From an uncultured Clostridium sp. (GTDB taxonomy: Bacteria > Bacillota > Clostridia > Lachnospirales > Lachnospiraceae): a stretch of 14,766 bases of DNA. The notes below the pieces were generated by a model. That model saw only the letters and a list, made by a program, of their open reading frames with translations. It was not told the origin of the DNA and did not search any database. This document shows positions 7,467-13,544 of this stretch, piece by piece (position 1 is the stretch's first letter; each line of letters begins with the position of its first letter). The position numbers and the translations under genes are program-made. The stretch lies in assembly GCA_937902905.1 (NCBI GenBank), contig CALELW010000139.1, positions 1 through 14,766 on the forward strand, given 5' to 3'.

Positions 7467-7495
7467 ATTATAAAGAGAAGCAGGTGGAAAGTCAA
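7467..7495 (-). promoter_or_regulatory. Promoter of the prmA operon
   Basis: On the minus strand, TTGACT (7495 to 7490), a 17-bp spacer and consensus TATAAT (7472 to 7467). Transcription would start near 7460, leaving a leader of about 25 nt. The repeat element at 7499-7553 abuts the -35. Confidence 0.8.
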
Positions 7496-7498
7496 ATT

Positions 7499-7553
7499 TA
7501 ACCTTAAAATCGTTTGTGCCAACGAACACATGACACAAACTAACCTTAAAATC
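7499..7553. repeat. Nested direct and inverted repeat between divergent promoters
   Basis: A 13-bp sequence TAACCTTAAAATC occurs at 7499-7511 and again at 7541-7553. Directly inside, with no gap, GTTTGTG (7512-7518) and CACAAAC (7534-7540) form a perfect inverted repeat around a 15-nt centre. The direct repeats are 42 bp apart, four helical turns, so they would face the same side of the DNA. It lies 3 bp from the prmA -35 and upstream of recJ, so it may be a shared operator. No known regulator site was recognised. Confidence 0.55.
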
Positions 7554-7579
7554 TACTGGAAAATCCACTGGGAATCAAC

Positions 7580-7590
7580 TATACTTGACA
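7580..7590 (+). promoter_or_regulatory. Weak candidate recJ promoter elements
   Basis: TATACT (7580-7585) is a fair -10 with no clear -35 at 16-18 bp. The overlapping TTGACA (7585-7590) is a consensus -35, but no good -10 lies 16-18 bp downstream. One of them probably drives recJ; TATACT would give a leader of about 35 nt. Confidence 0.35.
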
Positions 7591-7626
7591 TATACGAAAG
7601 CAGATTAGCAAAGTGAGGAAACAGTT

Positions 7627-9384
7627 GTGCGCGAAAAATGGATTGTGGAAACAAAAAAGGGAGATTTTAATGGCTTGTCGGCGAAGTTAAAGGTTTCGCC
7701 TCTGGCGGTGCGGTGTCTTATGAACCGCGGTGTCGAAAGTGAGCAGGAGATGCGGGAGTTTTTATATGGGACGCTTGACGATTTGCATGATCCTTTTTTG
7801 ATGAAAGGGATGGATGAGGCGGTCCGAGAGATTGTAAAGGCGAAAGAGCAGGGGCGCAAGGTCGCAATTGCCTCGGATTTTGACTGTGATGGAATTTTTT
7901 CCGCATATATTTTGTGGAAGGGATTTCAAAAGATTGGACTGGATTCTGAAATTTTTACGCCGGACCGTGTAAAAGAAGGGTACGGACTGAACCGGCGTAT
8001 TGTGGATGAGGCGCTCGCCGGCGGACGTGATTTTCTTGTCACCTGCGACAATGGAATTGCGGCGAATGAGGAAGTGGATTATGCAAAGAAACTTGGTATG
8101 ACGGTAATTGTTACTGACCATCATGAGGTGCAGGAGCAGATGCCGGATGCGGATGTTGTGCTGGATCCAAAGAGGGATGATGAGACATATCCATTTCACG
8201 GATTGTGTGGCGCCGGTGTGGCGTTTAAACTGATTTGTGCACTGTATGATGCGCAGCAGGTTCCGGTGGAAGCTAAGGATGAATTATTAGAATATGCCGG
8301 GATTGCGACGGTGGCTGATGTAATGGAACTGCAGGGGGAAAACCGGATTTTGGTGAAATACGGTTTGCAGGCTCTTTCTCATACAAAAAATACAGGACTT
8401 CGCGCATTGCTTAAAGTACAGGGACTGGATGATAAAGAGATTACGGCAGGGCATATTGGATTTATTCTGGGACCGTGCTTTAATGCGGCAGGGCGCATAG
8501 CGACCGTGGCAGAATCTTTTTCTCTCTTGATGGAAGAGGATGAAGAAAAGGCGTTAGAGAAAGCAGAGAAGTTGAAGGAAATTAATGAATCCCGCAAGCA
8601 AATGACAGAAGATGGTGCGGAAGAAGCGTATTTAAAACTGGCGGAGAAAGAAGATGAAAATAAGCTTCCAAAGGTGTTGATAGTATTACTGCCGGATACG
8701 CATGAGAGTCTTGTTGGTATTATTGCCGGACGTGTGAAGGAGCGTTACAACCATCCAACGATTGTTTTTACGGAGACGGAAGACGGTCTTGTGAAAGGCT
8801 CCGGACGCTCAATTGAGACGTATGACATGTTTCACGAACTGATGGCGTGTAAAGATTTGATGGAGCGGTTTGGCGGTCACAAAATGGCAGCAGGCATGAC
8901 GCTTCATGAGAAGGATTTGCCGGAGTTGGAAAAGCGGTTAAATGAAAATTGTGTGCTGACAGAAGAGGATTTTCGCCCGGTTGTAAGAATTGACGCACCG
9001 ATGCCGATTGGCTACATAACAGAAACGTTGTTAAGTGAAATTGAAAAAATGGAGCCGTTTGGCGTGGGAAATCCAAAGCCGATTTTTGCGGAACAGCATT
9101 TTCGTGTTTTGTCGGGGCGGAAATTTGGCGTTGAGGGAACGGTGTTAAAGTTACAGGTACAAAACGATGCCGGAAACCGCATTGGGGCGGTCTGTTTCCG
9201 GCGGACCGAGGAGTTTGAGCATTTTGTCATTGCGGAGTGGGGTGAAGCTGAGTTAAAGCGGATGTACGAGGGGCGTGAAAATCTGTTAGACATCGCATTT
9301 ACCTATTATCCGTCGGTGAATGAATATAATGGACGCCGCGAGTTGCAGATACAAATTGCCGGCTGGTGCCGGATTCCACGATAG
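7627..9384 (+). CDS. recJ: Single-stranded-DNA-specific exonuclease RecJ
   Basis: A 5'-3' exonuclease on single-stranded DNA, used in recombinational repair, mismatch repair and fork processing. The DHH domain shows ASDFDCDGIFSA (82-93, metal ligands D84, D86, D88), VTCDNGIA (138-145) and TDHHEV (163-168). GFILGPCFNAAGR follows. The DHHA1 domain shows KGSGRS and FGGHKMAAGM (GGH at 416-418). The OB-type C-terminal region runs to 585 residues, a normal length. It starts at GTG with GAGG 8 nt upstream. It is followed after 11 bp by the glycosyltransferase, which should share its transcript. DCDG replaces the more common DADG, which keeps the metal ligands. Confidence 0.95.
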   Translation: MREKWIVETKKGDFNGLSAKLKVSPLAVRCLMNRGVESEQEMREFLYGTLDDLHDPFLMKGMDEAVREIVKAKEQGRKVAIASDFDCDGIFSAYILWKGFQKIGLDSEIFTPDRVKEGYGLNRRIVDEALAGGRDFLVTCDNGIAANEEVDYAKKLGMTVIVTDHHEVQEQMPDADVVLDPKRDDETYPFHGLCGAGVAFKLICALYDAQQVPVEAKDELLEYAGIATVADVMELQGENRILVKYGLQALSHTKNTGLRALLKVQGLDDKEITAGHIGFILGPCFNAAGRIATVAESFSLLMEEDEEKALEKAEKLKEINESRKQMTEDGAEEAYLKLAEKEDENKLPKVLIVLLPDTHESLVGIIAGRVKERYNHPTIVFTETEDGLVKGSGRSIETYDMFHELMACKDLMERFGGHKMAAGMTLHEKDLPELEKRLNENCVLTEEDFRPVVRIDAPMPIGYITETLLSEIEKMEPFGVGNPKPIFAEQHFRVLSGRKFGVEGTVLKLQVQNDAGNRIGAVCFRRTEEFEHFVIAEWGEAELKRMYEGRENLLDIAFTYYPSVNEYNGRRELQIQIAGWCRIPR

Positions 9385-9395
9385 GAGGACTGGAT

Positions 9396-10349
9396 ATGAT
9401 TGAGATTAGTTTATGTATGATTGTGAAAGATGAGGAGAAAATTCTTGCACGCTGTCTGGATAGTGTGGCGGATTTGGTGGATGAAATTGTGATTGTTGAC
9501 ACCGGCTCTACGGATGCAACAAAGAAAATTGCGGCAAATTATACGGATAAAATCTACGATTTTACGTGGGTGGATGATTTTTCGGCGGCGAGAAATTTTG
9601 CTTTTTCTAAGGCAGAAAAAGACTATATTTACACAGCAGATGCAGATGAGGTAATTGATGAGGGAAACAGAAAACGCTTTCGTGAATTAAAGGAAGTGCT
9701 TTTGCCGGAGATTGAGATTGTGCAGATGAAGTACGGCAACCAATTATCTTATGGAACCGCATATAATTTTGATGAAGAGTATCGTCCGAAACTTTTTAAA
9801 AGGCTTCGGGAATTTACATGGATTGAACCGATTCACGAGATGGTTCGCTTAGACCCGGTCGTTTTCGATTCGGATATTGTTATCGGGCACTATCCGGAGA
9901 GCAATCACTGCAAGCGTGATTTTGCAACTTTTCAGAAACACATTCACAAAGGGCTTCGGCTGTCAAAACGGCTGCATCATATGTATGCGATGGAGTTGTA
10001 TATTTCCGGGGATGATGAAGATTTTCTGGAAGCGGAAGAATTTTTTGCGGCATCTGTGATGGACCCGGAGCGGAGTGCGGATGAGATGAAGGAAGCTGCG
10101 TGCGTGGTCTGCCGTGCGGCAAGAATCCGGAAGGACGCGGGCATTATGATGAAAATGGCATTGAAAGATATGCTCACCGAAGGATCCGCCGAGATGTGTT
10201 TTGAACTGGGCGAGTATTTCCATGAGAGAGGCGATGATTCCGAGGCGTCACTGTGGTATTACAATGCGATGCATGAGGCACCAAGCATATTGAATATTCA
10301 TACGTCGACGGATTGGCCGGAAAAAAGGCTGGCGGAGATTGAAAAATAA
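9396..10349 (+). CDS. Family 2 glycosyltransferase with helical-repeat C-terminus
   Basis: Predicted to transfer a sugar from a nucleotide-sugar donor to an unknown acceptor. The GT2 (GT-A) domain about 1-200 opens with ISLCMIVKDEE, has DTGSTD (35-40) and the metal-binding DAD in TADADE (80-85). The tail about 200-300 is helical and rich in alanine and acidic residues, with TPR-like spacing (FLEAEEFFAAS, LGEYFHERGDDSEASLWYYNAM). No membrane segment or signal peptide is seen, so it should act in the cytoplasm. The start was chosen at ATG 9396 because AGGAGG (9383-9388) lies 7 nt upstream; a longer in-frame GTG start at 9366 would overlap recJ and lacks a site. Related GT2-plus-TPR proteins modify cell-surface glycans or peptides; the substrate here is unknown. 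Confidence 0.85.
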   Translation: MIEISLCMIVKDEEKILARCLDSVADLVDEIVIVDTGSTDATKKIAANYTDKIYDFTWVDDFSAARNFAFSKAEKDYIYTADADEVIDEGNRKRFRELKEVLLPEIEIVQMKYGNQLSYGTAYNFDEEYRPKLFKRLREFTWIEPIHEMVRLDPVVFDSDIVIGHYPESNHCKRDFATFQKHIHKGLRLSKRLHHMYAMELYISGDDEDFLEAEEFFAASVMDPERSADEMKEAACVVCRAARIRKDAGIMMKMALKDMLTEGSAEMCFELGEYFHERGDDSEASLWYYNAMHEAPSILNIHTSTDWPEKRLAEIEK

Positions 10350-10363
10350 CAGATATATCGAAT

Positions 10364-10431
10364 AAACAAGGGATGATTTCTGATTTTATCAGTTATAACT
10401 GATAAAATTGGAAATTGTTCCTTGTTTTTTT
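10364..10431 (+). terminator. Strong terminator of the recJ-glycosyltransferase operon
   Basis: A 30-bp stem (10364-10393 with 10398-10427) closes on a TATA loop and runs into seven T (10425-10431). All 30 positions pair in the plus-strand RNA; five are G.U. In a minus-strand RNA those five would be A-C mismatches, so the structure is built for rightward transcription. Confidence 0.92.
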
Positions 10432-10450
10432 GTTGTAAATTGGATATACT
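10422..10450 (+). promoter_or_regulatory. Promoter of the ATPase gene, overlapping the terminator
   Basis: TTGTTT (10422-10427), a 17-bp spacer and TATACT (10445-10450). The -35 lies inside the last bases of the terminator stem and its T run. The start would be near 10457, giving a leader of about 30 nt before the ATG at 10489. Confidence 0.5.
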
Positions 10451-10488
10451 ATAAGTAAGAAATTGAGAAAATGGAGGGATATTCAGTT

Positions 10489-11703
10489 ATGATTAAACGA
10501 GAATTGTATATGAAAAGGATTCGTCCATTTATAGGAAATGAGCTGATTAAGGTTATGACGGGGGTGCGGCGCGCCGGAAAATCGGTTATGCTTGAATTGG
10601 TTCAGGAGGAATTACTGGAAGCAGGTGTTTCACAGTCGCAGTTTATTTGCATTAATTTTGAGAATATGCAATATGCACATTTACAGACAGCACAAAATCT
10701 GCACAGTGAAATTTTAGAACGTGCGGCAGAGATAAAGGGCAAAGTGTACCTTTTTTTTGATGAGATTCAGGAAGTCACCGACTGGGAAAAGTGTATTAAT
10801 TCCCTCCGGGTAAGTTTAGACTGTGATATTTATATTACGGGTTCTAATGCCAAATTGCTGTCAGGCGAACTGGCGACATATCTTGGCGGGCGGTATGTTG
10901 AGTTTGTCATTTATCCGTTTTCTTTTGCGGAGTTTCTTGAATTGTACCGTCAAAAGATGCCGGATGAAACAGAGACTATGGCATTTCAGAAATATCTGCT
11001 TTTGGGAGGAATGCCGTATTTGGCGAATCTTTCTTATGAGGAAGAACCTTCCAGACAGTATTTGACAGATGTTTTTAATTCTGTTCAACTAAAAGATATC
11101 GTGAGGCGTAATAAAATTCGTGATATTGATTTGCTGGAGCGCATTGTTGCCTATGTGATGGCAAATATCGGAACTACATTTTCGGCATCATCGGTTGCTA
11201 AATTTTTTAAAAGTGAGCACCGGGTTGTGGCAGCGGAGACGATATTAAATTATATCAAATACTGTTGTGATTCGTATTTATTTTATCAGGTGAAACGTCA
11301 GGACTTGCAGGGTAAACAGATTCTTGCGTCAAATGAAAAATATTATTTGGTAGACCACGGATTAAGAGAAGCTGCTTATGGTGGAAATATGAGGGACATT
11401 AATCTTGTGCTTGAAAATATTGTGTATATGGAAATGCTTCGCCGTGGTTATACGGTCACGGTGGGGAAATACGGAAACCGGGAAATTGATTTTGTGGGAG
11501 ACAAACGCGGTGACAAATTATATGTTCAGGTGACGTATCTGTTAGCAGCAGAGGAAACGATTACAAGAGAATTTGGTATTTTTGATTCCATACGAGATAA
11601 TTATCCGAAGTATGTGATTTCTATGGATAAATTTGATTTTGGGCGCAATGGAATCAAGCATAAGAATATCCGTGACTTTTTGTTGATGGAAAAATGGGAT
11701 TAA
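10489..11703 (+). CDS. AAA+ ATPase with DUF4143 C-terminal domain
   Basis: A 404-residue ATPase of the AAA_14/DUF4143 type common in gut anaerobes. The N-terminal AAA domain has Walker A GVRRAGKS (25-32), Walker B VYLFFDE (86-92) and a sensor-like ITGSNAKLLS (116-125). The LGGRYVEFVIYPFSFAEFL segment (132-150) is typical of the family. The C-terminal DUF4143 domain contains EIDFV (332-336) and YVQVTY (345-350), a restriction-endonuclease-like fold in which the usual E-x-K is replaced by Q-V-T, so cleavage activity is doubtful. The role of this family is not settled. The start at 10489 was preferred to ATG 10471 because the GGAGGG box (10473-10478) lies inside the longer form and 10 nt before the chosen ATG. 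It is a single gene with its own promoter. Confidence 0.85.
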   Translation: MIKRELYMKRIRPFIGNELIKVMTGVRRAGKSVMLELVQEELLEAGVSQSQFICINFENMQYAHLQTAQNLHSEILERAAEIKGKVYLFFDEIQEVTDWEKCINSLRVSLDCDIYITGSNAKLLSGELATYLGGRYVEFVIYPFSFAEFLELYRQKMPDETETMAFQKYLLLGGMPYLANLSYEEEPSRQYLTDVFNSVQLKDIVRRNKIRDIDLLERIVAYVMANIGTTFSASSVAKFFKSEHRVVAAETILNYIKYCCDSYLFYQVKRQDLQGKQILASNEKYYLVDHGLREAAYGGNMRDINLVLENIVYMEMLRRGYTVTVGKYGNREIDFVGDKRGDKLYVQVTYLLAAEETITREFGIFDSIRDNYPKYVISMDKFDFGRNGIKHKNIRDFLLMEKWD

Positions 11704-11717
11704 TTTTGCGAAAGAAG

Positions 11718-11746
11718 TTGAAGTGCGGCGTGTTTTCATGTATAAT
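11718..11746 (+). promoter_or_regulatory. Promoter of purA
   Basis: TTGAAG (11718-11723), a 17-bp spacer and consensus TATAAT (11741-11746). The start would be near 11753, leaving a leader of about 60 nt. That leader holds a small hairpin CCGC-GAAA-GCGG (11783-11794) with a GNRA loop, 7 nt before the AGGAGG site (11802-11807). No purine riboswitch core was recognised. Confidence 0.8.
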
Positions 11747-11814
11747 ATTAACGCATGTGCTTTTTGATGCAAATAATCGGTGCCGCGAAAGCGGGACATT
11801 AAGGAGGAATGGCT

Positions 11815-13089
11815 ATGGTAACAGCCGTTGTAGGAGCAAACTGGGGAGACGAAGGAAAAGGAAAGATTACGGATATGCTCGGAGAAGAGTCCGATATTAT
11901 CGTACGCTTTCAAGGAGGTAGTAATGCAGGTCATACCATCGTAAATGATTATGGTAAATTTGCCCTTCATATTCTGCCGTCCGGCGTTTTTTATAACCAT
12001 ACGACAAGTGTTATCGGAAATGGTGTTGCGCTGAATATTCCGGATTTGTTTAAGGAAATTCAGGGAATAGTAGACCGTGGTGTACCGATGCCGAAGATTA
12101 AAGTTTCGGACCGCGCTCAGATTGTGATGCCATATCATATTTTGTTTGACCAGTATGAGGAAGAGCGTCTGGCTGGAAAATCATTTGGTTCGACAAAATC
12201 CGGTATTGCGCCATTCTATTCTGATAAATATGCAAAAGTCGGAATTCAGGTTTCCGAACTTTTTGATGAAGAACTTCTCCGTGAGAAGTTAGAGCGCATT
12301 TGTGTTCAGAAAAATGTTATTTTGGAGCATTTGTATCACAAACCGACATTGAATGTTGACGAGTTGATGGATACGCTGCGCGAGTACCGCAAGATGGTTG
12401 AGCCATATGTATGCGATGTGTCTGCCTTCCTTTTTGAGGCGAGAGAGCAGGGTAAGAGAATTTTGTTAGAAGGACAGCTTGGTTCCCTGAAAGACCCTGA
12501 CCATGGTATTTACCCGATGGTTACATCTTCTTCTACACTCGCAGGTTATGGTGCAGTGGGAGCAGGACTTCCACCATATGAAATTAAGAGAATTGTTACG
12601 GTTGTTAAGGCATATTCAAGTGCTGTTGGAGCCGGTGAATTTGTTAGTGAAATTTTTGGAGAAGAGGCAGATGAACTGAGACGCCGTGGTGGTGACGGCG
12701 GTGAGTACGGTGCTACGACAGGCCGCCCAAGACGTATGGGATGGTTTGATGCGGTAGCAAGCCGTTATGGATGCCGGATTCAGGGTGCGACAGAAGTTGC
12801 GCTTACCGTGCTTGACGTACTTGGTTATTTGGACGAACTTCCGGTATGTGTTGGCTATGAAATCGATGGCAAAGTAACAAAAGATTTCCCAACAACAGCT
12901 TCTTTGAAAAAGGCAAAACCGGTATATGAAGTGCTTCCGGGCTGGAAGACAGATATCCGCGGCATTACGGAATATGATAAACTTCCGGAAAACTGCCGTA
13001 AGTACATCGAGTTTATTGAAAAAGAATTAGGTGTTCCGGTTAAATTGGTTTCCAATGGACCGGGAAGACATGAGATTATTCATCGATAA
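11815..13089 (+). CDS. purA: Adenylosuccinate synthetase, divergent clostridial type
   Basis: Joins IMP and aspartate with GTP hydrolysis to give adenylosuccinate, the first committed step to AMP. The 424 residues match the family. Conserved: WGDEGKGK (10-17, catalytic D12), NAGHT (38-42, H40), DPDHGIYPMVTSSS (227-240), GATTGRPRR (299-307), D334 and SNGPGR (413-418). Several positions differ from the E. coli enzyme: the GTTGRGIGPAYEDK loop reads GSTKSGIAPFYSDK (125-138), EGAQG reads EGQLG (219-223), and the guanine motif TKLD reads TVLD (331-334). From memory such a variant is usual in Lachnospiraceae, so it is probably the functional PurA. ATG 11815 was chosen over ATG 11809 because AGGAGG (11802-11807) ends 7 nt before the former and only 1 nt before the latter. 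Confidence 0.92.
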   Translation: MVTAVVGANWGDEGKGKITDMLGEESDIIVRFQGGSNAGHTIVNDYGKFALHILPSGVFYNHTTSVIGNGVALNIPDLFKEIQGIVDRGVPMPKIKVSDRAQIVMPYHILFDQYEEERLAGKSFGSTKSGIAPFYSDKYAKVGIQVSELFDEELLREKLERICVQKNVILEHLYHKPTLNVDELMDTLREYRKMVEPYVCDVSAFLFEAREQGKRILLEGQLGSLKDPDHGIYPMVTSSSTLAGYGAVGAGLPPYEIKRIVTVVKAYSSAVGAGEFVSEIFGEEADELRRRGGDGGEYGATTGRPRRMGWFDAVASRYGCRIQGATEVALTVLDVLGYLDELPVCVGYEIDGKVTKDFPTTASLKKAKPVYEVLPGWKTDIRGITEYDKLPENCRKYIEFIEKELGVPVKLVSNGPGRHEIIHR

Positions 13090-13091
13090 AA

Positions 13092-13279
13092 ATTTGCTCC
13101 AATTTTTTGGTTCCGCAAATTAGAAGAAACTCTTTGCGTCTCGCGGGTGCTTTCGCTCGTTGAGTACGTAGCGGTATGGGCACTGAAAACATCAGTACCA
13201 CATACCGACGTACTCAAAACCCACGAGTCACAAAGGGTTTCTTCTGATTTACGGGAAAACGAAAAGATTAGAAGCAAAT
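13092..13279. repeat. Long imperfect palindrome 1 in the convergent gap
   Basis: A region of about 188 bp folds back on itself around an AAAACAT loop (13186-13192). Matching arms from inside out: ACTG/CAGT (13182/13193), CGGTATG/CATACCG (13172/13201), TTGAGTACGT/ACGTACTCAA (13160/13208), CTCGCGGGT/ACCCACGAG with one mismatch (13140/13219), AGAAGAAAC/GTTTCTTCT (13122/13237) and ATTTGCT/AGCAAAT (13092/13273). The main asymmetry is an 11-nt insert in the left arm (13149-13159). It begins 3 bp after the purA stop and shows no credible coding frame. It could be a folded 3' RNA, a terminator-like structure or a mobile palindromic repeat. Confidence 0.8.
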
Positions 13280-13308
13280 GCATGAAACGGTAGTTGCTTG
13301 GATTTTTT
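13272..13308 (+). terminator. Weak candidate terminator between the two palindromes
   Basis: AAGCAA (13272-13277) pairs with TTGCTT (13294-13299), followed by GGA and six T (13303-13308). The stem is only six pairs. The same left arm belongs to palindrome 1, and CAAATGCA (13275-13282) can also pair with TGCATTTG (13308-13315), so these folds exclude one another. Confidence 0.35.
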
Positions 13309-13325
13309 GCATTTGGGAGGAAAAG

Positions 13326-13544
13326 AAAAAGATTGTATCACGGATGCTTGACTTTAGGTTCAAACATTACTTTTTTATTCCTATGTGATGAGTGTGCTGC
13401 AAATACGAAAATATCAGATAGACGTCTTTTGTCTATCGATATTTTCGCATTTGTTAAGCGGGAGCGGCACACGAAGCGCATAGGAATAAAAACGTAATGT
13501 AGAACCTAAAATAGCCTCAAGGCACCCGTTAATACAATCTTTTT
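13326..13544. repeat. Long imperfect palindrome 2, probable bidirectional terminator
   Basis: About 219 bp folding around the loop GTCTTTT (13424-13430). Arms from inside out: GATAGAC/GTCTATC (13417/13431), CGAAAATATC/GATATTTTCG (13406/13438, one-base bulge between), AAAT/ATTT, GTG and CCTATG blocks against CAC and CATAGG, a long block containing ACATTAC and TTAGGTTC against GAACCTAA and GTAATGT, and the outermost AAAAAGATTGTAT/ATACAATCTTTTT (13326/13532). The right arm has about 10 extra bases (around 13453-13463). The outer end overlaps the stop codon of the convergent PLP-enzyme gene. T-rich runs follow the stem on both strands (T5 at 13540-13544; TTTTTCTTTT on the minus strand), which suits termination in both directions, though it is far longer than a normal terminator. 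Confidence 0.82.

Noticed and set aside
11753..11814. Purine riboswitch upstream of purA
   Set aside because: The leader is only about 60 nt with one 4-bp GNRA hairpin; the conserved three-way junction of purine riboswitches is absent.
11542..12138. 198-codon open frame on the minus strand across the ATPase end and purA start
   Set aside because: It overlaps two confidently identified genes and the purA promoter, has no family resemblance and lacks a convincing ribosome binding site.
13092..13279. 6S RNA identity for palindrome 1
   Set aside because: The size (about 188 nt) and rod shape fit loosely, but there is no clear promoter of its own, and a one-sided 11-nt insert replaces the characteristic large central bubble. 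A covariance-model scan would settle it.
13294..13497. 67-codon open frames at 13294-13497 (plus) and 13080-13283 (minus) in the convergent gap
   Set aside because: Both run through the palindrome arms and loops, have no ribosome binding site and show no protein-like composition; the region is better explained by the inverted repeats.
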